Positions 57,960 to 64,000 of a DNA stretch of 64,000 bases are shown one piece after another (the first letter of the stretch is position 1; each line of letters opens with the position of its first letter). The translations under genes and the position numbers were made by a program. Below the pieces are notes generated by a model. That model worked only from the letters and a program-made list of their open reading frames with translations. It was not told where the DNA came from and did no database searches. The stretch is from Sinonovacula constricta (lineage: Eukaryota; Mollusca; Bivalvia; Cardiida; Solecurtidae): positions 38,404,970 to 38,468,969 of the forward strand of contig CM017563.1 of NCBI GenBank assembly GCA_007844125.1. The letters are read 5' to 3'.

Positions 57960-59896
57960 ACTTGTTGATAGTAAGGTCAAATTGAACTAAATAGCAAAAT
58001 TGCTTCTTTCCAAAAATACGTTTAAGTTTTGGGTGAAGGTCATGAAAAGTTTACGAAAAGAACAAGGAATCACATGTCAGCTTGGTCACCAATACCAGCA
58101 TGGGCGGGAAAGTAATAGGAAAAGCTATGCTAGTGCAGTAAAATCGTCCCGAGTTATGCCGTGATATATCGTTAATTTAATCAGAACAGAATACTTCTTT
58201 GTTTATGGTGTTAAAACATTGATAGTGTTAGAATGCTAAACATTCAATGAGGAGGGTCATACAACATCTTAGGTCCAATAGCCCGGAAACATCTTTGATT
58301 TCCTGATTTGTTTGTAATAAACAATGGTAACGAAAGTATTTTGAAGACCGTCGCAAAGCCGGACACAATGTGCATGACAAGCAGTGACTATCAATGATTT
58401 GTTTTATTTCCTCGTTTATTCATGGTAAGGAGCGAGATAGGTTTGTACATTATTCTGTTTTTGTTGACACTGAGACATCGATCATTAAAAAGAATATATG
58501 GTAATTAACGGAAAAAAAATCCTTAAGTTCTTTCATTGTCCTCTTCGTGTAATGCTAATAAAATTGACTAGCAGGCAAAGTAGCGCGACACCATTCAAAG
58601 CAACAGTTACAAGTGCGGATCAAATTTTCCTGAAGTCAATGCCTTAATGGTAGCCGCAATTTACACTTTGCACTTGCAAAAGTGGCCGAAGTGATCAATA
58701 AGTTTAGGTTAGACGCAACGAAATAAGTTTGTTCTTTATTCTATAGTGGATCGCGGAAAGTTGGAAACAAATTGCACCATGACCAAGTTATGATGGATCC
58801 CCATACAAAGTTGAAACGAGCTATTTAATGTCTATCAGAAAGACCCAGAAATAAGGTAACGTTTGCAACTTGTAAGAAGGTTCTGTTTCATAGAATGCAC
58901 ATACCGCCAAAGTGCCAGTCGGTAACCCCCAAATTTCAATGAAATATGTACTTCCTGTAAAAGTGGATCAGTCCATTATTGTGTATAATGGTTCAAGACT
59001 TTTGCTTTCTTTTAATTTTACATGGTTTCAGCTTCCTTTTGACATCAAAGTATTAGGATTTTCTTCAAAAGAGGACATTTAATGCCAAAAACATAGCATC
59101 AGACTGTTACAAAAGAGAAAAAGTCCACGTCACACATTCTACCTCCGATCGGTATATAGTGTAACCAGCACTTTAAATGTAAACAGCATTATCCGTTATC
59201 TTAAAAATTTGTTAAGCGTCATATTTTCTAGTCCAGGAATGATGATTTCAGTAGCTGAAAGACTGATTTACGTAAAGGAATTTTAATTGTGCCACGAAAA
59301 ACGCTAAAAATATTTGTTATTGTATTTTTGAAACCGTGTTTCTCATTACCACGTCCACGGTTATATTACAACAAATTCAACTGGCAGTAATTTTGTTTCG
59401 TTTGTGTTTGACTTATTTTATTGTCTATAGTTCCATTTTATTCAACGTCAAAAAGAAATATTATTTGTTTATAACTGTAAGTAGGGTTCAAGTTTTCAAG
59501 TACACAGCTCTTTTTCATTATTTAACATTTGAAAAGAATCATCTACTTGATGACGATTAATCAGATTTTTCTTTTTTATTTATCTTTTGGAAATACAAAA
59601 CGCTTAAATATTATCGTTATTGAGATTTGTGCACGGACGCATTTGCGTTTTTACGATTTCATACATTACAGCATATTAATATACGTAGAACAATGTATAC
59701 TTTTTTTTTGAATTTGGAATGATAAGTAAGTGTTATTTAATTAAGGACAACTCATAACGTATAAACAAGGTAATTATATAGCAGTGTTGTTGCTATTCTA
59801 TTGTCTATTTAAAAGACAATCTATTCCACTTTTACTTCCTCGGCTCCTTGATCGCTACTAAAGTACTAACTAAATATTGTTGGCTTTAAGGCTTCG
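57960..59896. other. Upstream region of the Ig gene
   Basis: Contains the direct repeat at 58339-58451. No promoter element could be singled out. Confidence 0.45.
58339..58451 (+). repeat. Direct repeat upstream of the Ig gene (copy 1)
   Basis: TTTTGAAGACCGTCGCAAAG to GATAGGTTTGTACATT; a second copy with about 85-90% identity lies at 60783-60895. Confidence 0.85.
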
Positions 59897-59969
59897 ATGC
59901 AAATGGATTTAAGAACAGTTGTCATCGGTATTGTGTTTTTCTTGTTTACGTGTGTCATTTCGTCTTTAG
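59897..59969 (+). CDS. Ig-superfamily gene, exon 1 (signal peptide)
   Basis: The exon reads M-Q-M-D-L-R-T-V-V-I-G-I-V-F-F-L-F-T-C-V-I-S-S-L then a lone G, with donor G|GTAAGT in phase 1. A short basic N-region, a hydrophobic core and small residues at the end make a classical signal peptide. Either ATG (59897 or 59903) could start. Being followed by phase-1 Ig-like exons, it is the leader exon of a secreted or type I membrane protein. The upstream 5' UTR is not delimited. Confidence 0.8.
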
Positions 59970-60366
59970 GTAAGTTGTTAACATGTTAAATTTTATTTAC
60001 TTAAAGCACCAATTTGTTAATCACAACAGCTTTTCATCATTACTTATTTATGATTTATTTTCTTTGACTTACAACGTAAAAAGCTCATCTCTTTAAACAG
60101 GAAATTAACTGATCAAAGAACTTTTATCAACGACAAACTCAGAAGACATTATGATTAAGCGGTACCTTTAAGTTTTGCAAGAGCTTGCTTTACGTTATAG
60201 TAATACTTCCATACACTTAGATTTATAAATTCTTTTGAAATTAAGTTGGCGAGACTAGATGACTCAATGATACCGAAACCATAAGTATTCATTGATTAAT
60301 AAAGTGCATTGATATACAATTGTGTAAAATGCATAATGAATAAAACATTCCCTTTGTACATTGAAG

Positions 60367-60684
60367 GATGTCAAGAGAGGATCGGGCCAGTCGGACAAGA
60401 CGTCCAATTGAATTTCTCGAGCGAACAATGTCGGGATGGTCAGACATTTTCTATTGCATTTTCTACAAATTCAACTGGATTGTTCTATGTGATCTATTCT
60501 AGCCAATATGGCATCTATCCATCGTTCATCGAACGTATCAAGGTTTCTTTACAGCGTGCTAATGCTTTTGACTGGCACATGTCAATCACATTACTCAACA
60601 TTTCTGCAGCGAATGGAGGAGTTTACCGACTTCTCGGACAACAATCTTCAAGGAAGTGTACAGATGTTTGCTTTTACGTGTTAG
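60367..60684 (+). CDS. Ig-superfamily gene, exon 2 (Ig-like domain 1)
   Basis: The acceptor is TTTGTACATTGAAG and the donor TTAG|GTAAAT. It is phase 1-1, 106 codons. The product begins GCQERIGPVGQDVQLNF and has N-glycosylation sites (NFSS, NSTG, NISA) plus the late-strand pattern ISAANGGVYRL, which matches the D-x-G-x-Y region of V-type Ig folds although the usual Cys after Tyr is replaced. Four further cysteines may pair differently. Extracellular recognition role inferred from fold only. Confidence 0.8.
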
Positions 60685-60782
60685 GTAAATAATCACTTAT
60701 AAAACTGTAACAGAAAAGATATCTTATTTTCCATACTTTTTTTTCTACAAAACATATGCATAAAACTTATTCCAAACTCGCA

Positions 60783-60895
60783 TTTTTGAAGACCGTCACA
60801 AAGCCAGACACAATGTACATGACAAGCAATGACTTTCAGTTATTTGTTTTATTTCCTCGTTAATTCCCTGTAAGGAGAGAGAGATTTGTACATTT
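60783..60895 (+). repeat. Direct repeat in intron 2 of the Ig gene (copy 2)
   Basis: TTTTGAAGACCGTCACAAAG to GAGATTTGTACATTTG, about 40 bp before the Gypsy insertion. Confidence 0.85.
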
Positions 60896-60937
60896 GTATG
60901 GTTAAAAGTTGCAAAACAATTGAAATGAATTGGTGTT

Positions 60938-61197
60938 TCTATTGTTATCGGCTTTTAAGGATAGAACGACAAGATCGTGTTCTAACTAATGTTTATTAAG
61001 TTCCAATAACAACACACATATATAAGAGAACTAATTATAGATTAACAATGGAAGCTGGTATTAAAGAGGCAATCTGAACGTGAGTACATGTAACTTGCAA
61101 CTGACTCTACCGATTGAGGCATCTACCTTATATGTATACTACACACAGCATGCGGTATGAAATAGACTGGATACAATAACATAGTCATAACATAACA
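60938..61197 (-). repeat. 3' LTR of the Gypsy element
   Basis: 260 bp. On the minus strand it starts TGTTATG, contains a TATATA segment and AATAAA, and ends ATAACAATAGA. The end is fixed by the shared sequence of both LTRs and by the target duplication on one side. It is not the canonical TG...CA. Confidence 0.92.
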
Positions 61198-61401
61198 TCT
61201 CCCTCTTTTAAATTTGATGTTTAAATCAATAAAATATTTTTTTTTATTAAAACACTAAGAATATGAACATGTCCCTTTAATATAAGTCATTCATTATCAA
61301 TTTCACACCAGCAATAATTTGTTCCTAGATAAACCCAAGTATCAAATATCAAGTAGACACCCCTGTTGATTACAACTGTCAACTGGTGTTAATGTTCCCA
61401 A

Positions 61402-61989
61402 TTAACATCGCCTGTTATCTGTCTGTGCTGATAATGTGACTGGATTGTCTGGGTTATAGTAACCTAGGACTTGATCATTTGTGATAACTTCCTTGACCTT
61501 TTCAAAGGCTTCAATTTGTGGCTTCTGCAATGAAAACACTACGTCTTTGGCCAACATGTCGCGTAATGGGCTTGTGATTTCTGAGAGATTGGGTGCAAAT
61601 CTCGATAGGTAATTGACCATTCCTAATATGGTTTGCAACTCAGATTTGCTTGTATGAGAGGGCATGTCCCTGATCGCAGCAACTTTAGCTGGATCTGGCT
61701 TGAGATCTTCAGAGGTCAGCAAATGTACGAAGTACGGAACCTCAGTGACTCCGACTTCCATTTTATCTTGGTTAAAAATGATACCCTTATCAAGAGCTCT
61801 TTGAAGTACTGCTCTTAAATTTTCATCATGTTCCTTTCTAGTCTTGCCACTTACAAGTAAGTCATCTACGATACTGACCACCCCATTAAGACCCTCAAAA
61901 CATTGGTCCATCCTTCGAATGAACTCATCACCACTCATGCACAATCCGAATGGCAACCGAAGGTAACGGTCACGAATGTGGGCGTGGGT
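61402..61989 (-). pseudogene. Gypsy reverse transcriptase fragment
   Basis: An open frame with RT palm and thumb motifs: RLPFGL, then VVSIVDDLLVSG (the x-x-D-D catalytic box), later VPYFVHLLTSEDLKPDP, TILGMVNYLSRFAPNLSE, SPLRDML and the start of RNase H (VTLSAQTD), where it stops. It lacks the fingers part of RT and everything upstream, joined instead to tRNA-derived sequence. The order and motifs are those of Ty3/Gypsy pol. It is a relic of a larger polyprotein. Confidence 0.9.
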
Positions 61990-62011
61990 TCAAATCCCAC
62001 TTCTGACACCA
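61974..62011 (+). other. tRNA-Leu 3'-half at primer-binding site
   Basis: On the plus strand this reads as the end of a tRNA-Leu: a variable-arm-like GAATGTGGGC, T-arm GTGGG-TTCAAAT-CCCAC, acceptor strand TTCTGACA and a terminal CCA. The CCA is added after transcription, so the sequence was copied from a mature tRNA primer. A normal primer site would be about 18 nt (61994-62011); here the match runs roughly 15-20 nt further, past the T-loop. Confidence 0.75.
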
Positions 62012-62271
62012 TCTATTGTTATCGGCTTTTAAGCATAGAACGTCAAGATAGTGTTCTTACTAATGTTTATTAAGTTCCAATAACAACACACATATATAAG
62101 AGAACTAATTATAGATTAACAATGGAAGCTGGTATTACAGAGGCAATCTGAACGTGAGTACATGTAACTTGTAACTGACTCTACCGATTGAGGCATCTAC
62201 CTTATATGTATACTACACACAGCATGCGGTATGAAATAGACTGGATACAATAACATAGTCATAACATAACA
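62012..62271 (-). repeat. 5' LTR of the Gypsy element
   Basis: 260 bp, differing from its partner at six positions (all in the half near 62012-62200). It abuts the primer-binding site at 62011 with no spacer. Confidence 0.92.
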
Positions 62272-62854
62272 GTGTTGTTAACACTGAATTTTCGGTTTTG
62301 TGTATAGATAATCCAAATGATATCTTATATTGAAATTAAATATTGAAAGTATTATAGGTCTATACTAACCTGTACAAATAATGCTACTGCACAAAATATG
62401 GGTCTCAGGTAATTAGAATATAAGTCATAGTCTCTATGTATAGTATATATGAAACTGAGCAAAAATATCAAAATATGATACATACTCATGTAACAGTGTG
62501 ATATATGGTAAACACGTAACACTGTAACCAACCGGGTAAACATGTTTACCAGTATGTTAATGTCAAAGGGAGACTCACAGGTTACGGTGTAAAATATTGC
62601 TATATATCACGTAATATTAAACAACATTAAATAACTTAATTATTTGCATTTTTTTTCTTCAAAGTATGAAAGTTTAGAATCTTTCTAATTAACAGTTGTG
62701 GAAATTTCAAATGAATGTGTTGATAATAAAAATAAATCAAAATACATTTTGATTAATAGAAACAACACAATATTAATCAAACTAAAACTTTGTTTTGCGA
62801 TCTTATATATAACAGATTTACGTACAATGTTTGTTTTTTATTTTTTTTTACCAG

Positions 62855-63163
62855 ATTTACCAGAAGCCCGTGTTTTTTATTCGTCGAGAGCTTTCAACGA
62901 AGTACAGCCAATAGAAGGAGAATATATTGCTTTATCTGGAAAAACTGCCAAGATACATCCAAACAATTCTCACTATGACGTCAGAATGACATGGCTCTTA
63001 AACGATAAATTAATAATTCCGGATGATCAATTTACGGTGCACGAGGACACGTTGATCATATGGTCGGTGCCTTTTACCTTTCACAGCGCACGAGTGACTT
63101 ATCGCGCAGCGGTTGTTGGGCAAGATGTCTCTACGTCTGTTACGACACGGTTGTTTGTTGTGC
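62855..63163 (+). CDS. Ig-superfamily gene, exon 3 (Cys-free Ig-like domain 2)
   Basis: The acceptor is TTTTTTTTTACCAG and the donor GTGC|GTGAGT. It is phase 1-1, 103 codons. The product (DLPEARVFYSSRAFNE...) has the core Trp in VRMTWLLNDK, EDTLIIWSVPF, then VTYRAAVVG and TTRLFVV strands. It contains no cysteine at all, so the canonical intradomain disulfide is missing. Phase and beta-strand pattern still fit an Ig-like domain. Confidence 0.75.
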
Positions 63164-63394
63164 GTGAGTATCAATGTTCTTTGAGACGGACTTTTCCAGT
63201 GTTAATTAAGATTACATAAATATTCGTAGGTATTTTTCGCTTATGCTGTAACGGCTACATCTCCTGTTTGCAAACATGACCACTTCAATGATCTAATATT
63301 GCCATGTCTGATTAGGACTTTTTTTATTTTGTAATATTTAATTAGTTTCATTTCTTAACATTTGTTAAACCATCAACAATTTTCTCGTACAAAG

Positions 63395-63664
63395 CGAAGT
63401 CAGATATCGAAGTTGTCCTCCATCTGAGACAGACGCGCTATGTAGTAACAGAAGATTCCACCATTCCTGATATAAAATGTGACGTCACTTCCCGTCTTCT
63501 GAGCCACATTAGTTGGTCACGTGGTGAACACTTGGTTTCCAACGACAGCGTTCTGAGTCTTGGTCGGGTCGACCGTACGATGTCGGGAGAGTATATATGC
63601 ACAGCGCTGTTCGGAGGCTTGAGCAAGAACGTGTCCCTGTACATATTGGTCAATGAGAAAAACG
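63395..63664 (+). CDS. Ig-superfamily gene, exon 4 (canonical Ig domain 3)
   Basis: The acceptor is CTCGTACAAAG and the donor AACG|GTAAAG. It is phase 1-1, 90 codons. The domain is canonical: IKCDVTS (B-strand Cys), HISWSRGE (core Trp), LGRVDRTMSGEYICTALF (D-x-x-x-S-G-x-Y-x-C, F-strand Cys), then NVSLYILV. The gene continues beyond the right edge, so transmembrane and tail parts are unseen. Close relatives cannot be named from the sequence; multi-Ig adhesion and immune-type receptors of molluscs are the likely class. Confidence 0.85.
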
Positions 63665-63910
63665 GTAAAGATTTACAAAGAATACCTATAAAAATACATT
63701 ATCGTATTGAACAAATTCAATTTTCTGTCGTGTAATTGTTCCTACTAAGGATATGATAGACAGAATAAATAGACTATTATGTATGTTGCAGCATATTTGG
63801 AGAGCTCATTAATATTTTAGCCACGCCTTAAAAGGGCGGAAAATTATTTCCATTAATTGGACACATTTCGTTTTTATTCACCGCAATATAATGTAAAGCC
63901 ACTATCACAA

Positions 63911-64000
63911 CAGGGGCGGATCCAGGATTTCAGAATAGGGGGGGGGGGGGGGGCGAGGGAGTAACATTCGGCCGCAGGCCGGAGCTGATCGTAACATGAC
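63911..64000 (+). mobile_element. Start of a dispersed element with CAGGGGCGGATCC end
   Basis: CAGGGGCGGATCCAGGATTT resembles the terminal inverted repeats of some hAT-type DNA elements, followed by a 16-G run (63938-63953). Only the first 90 bp are in the window, so the opposite end and target duplication cannot be checked. Confidence 0.35.

Larger units (their letters stand above)
60938..62271 (-). mobile_element. Internally deleted Ty3/Gypsy LTR retrotransposon
   Basis: Two 260-bp direct LTRs bound a 0.8-kb interior, flanked by the 5-bp target duplication GTGTT (60933-60937 and 62272-62276). Read on the minus strand, the order is LTR, primer-binding site complementary to tRNA-Leu, fragment of pol, purine-rich tract AAAAGAGGGAGA touching the 3' LTR. 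I count 6 substitutions between the LTRs (about 2.3%), so it is a young insertion. gag, protease, integrase and most of RNase H are missing, so it cannot move by itself. It lies antisense in intron 2 of the Ig-superfamily gene. Confidence 0.93.

Noticed and set aside
57441..57990. Long plus-strand frames rich in Phe, Ile, Tyr and Leu
   Set aside because: They are translations of the TTTA/TTCA/TTTG microsatellite in different phases.
61633..61818. Plus-strand frame inside the Gypsy fragment
   Set aside because: It is the antisense shadow of the reverse transcriptase frame.

Overview
The window is invertebrate nuclear DNA: AT-rich, with long introns, GT-AG exons, dense tRNA-derived SINEs and many minisatellites. 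The family content points to a mollusc, most likely a bivalve. That is inference from the proteins and repeat style; no marker gene proves it.

Positions 1-54651, minus strand, are dominated by one gene, a glycogenin (glycogenin-1 like). Six exons (54651-54639, 49870-49729, 31984-31810, 26447-26285, 23838-23712, 22379-22199) join in phase into 267 codons. They cover the whole GT8 glucosyltransferase domain, with the DxD motif and the acceptor tyrosine. Downstream, four more candidate exons (20752-20498, 17900-17676, an 18-nt microexon 12496-12479, and 610 to about 50 or 2) all have splice sites and all are phase 0. They would encode a variable linker. The C-terminal glycogen-synthase-binding segment known from the family is not visible and may lie beyond the left edge.

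The introns hold about 48 tRNA-derived SINE copies, called here families A, B/D and C. Each has Pol III A-box and B-box sequence in a tRNA-like head. About 43 of the 48 lie in the same orientation as the gene, a striking bias. Also present are TTAA-flanked MITEs with SINEs nested in them, a 1.17-kb TA-flanked DNA transposon remnant, a 0.42-kb MITE between two head-to-tail SINEs, a tRNA-Thr-like sequence, and minisatellites with units of 17, 20, 31, 32, 62, 75 and about 79 bp.

Positions 54652-59896 form the intergenic or 5' region. It holds one SINE and a large (TTTA)n-type microsatellite with a 21-C run.

Positions 59897 to the right edge, plus strand, carry the 5' part of a secreted or membrane immunoglobulin-superfamily gene. 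It has a signal-peptide exon and three Ig-like-domain exons, all phase 1-1, and continues past the window. Its intron 2 contains a young, internally deleted Ty3/Gypsy LTR retrotransposon (60938-62271, antisense) with 260-bp LTRs, a GTGTT target duplication, a polypurine tract, a tRNA-Leu primer-binding site and a remnant of reverse transcriptase. The primer site is extended into a tRNA 3' half. No bacterial-type operon, CRISPR array or prophage is present.
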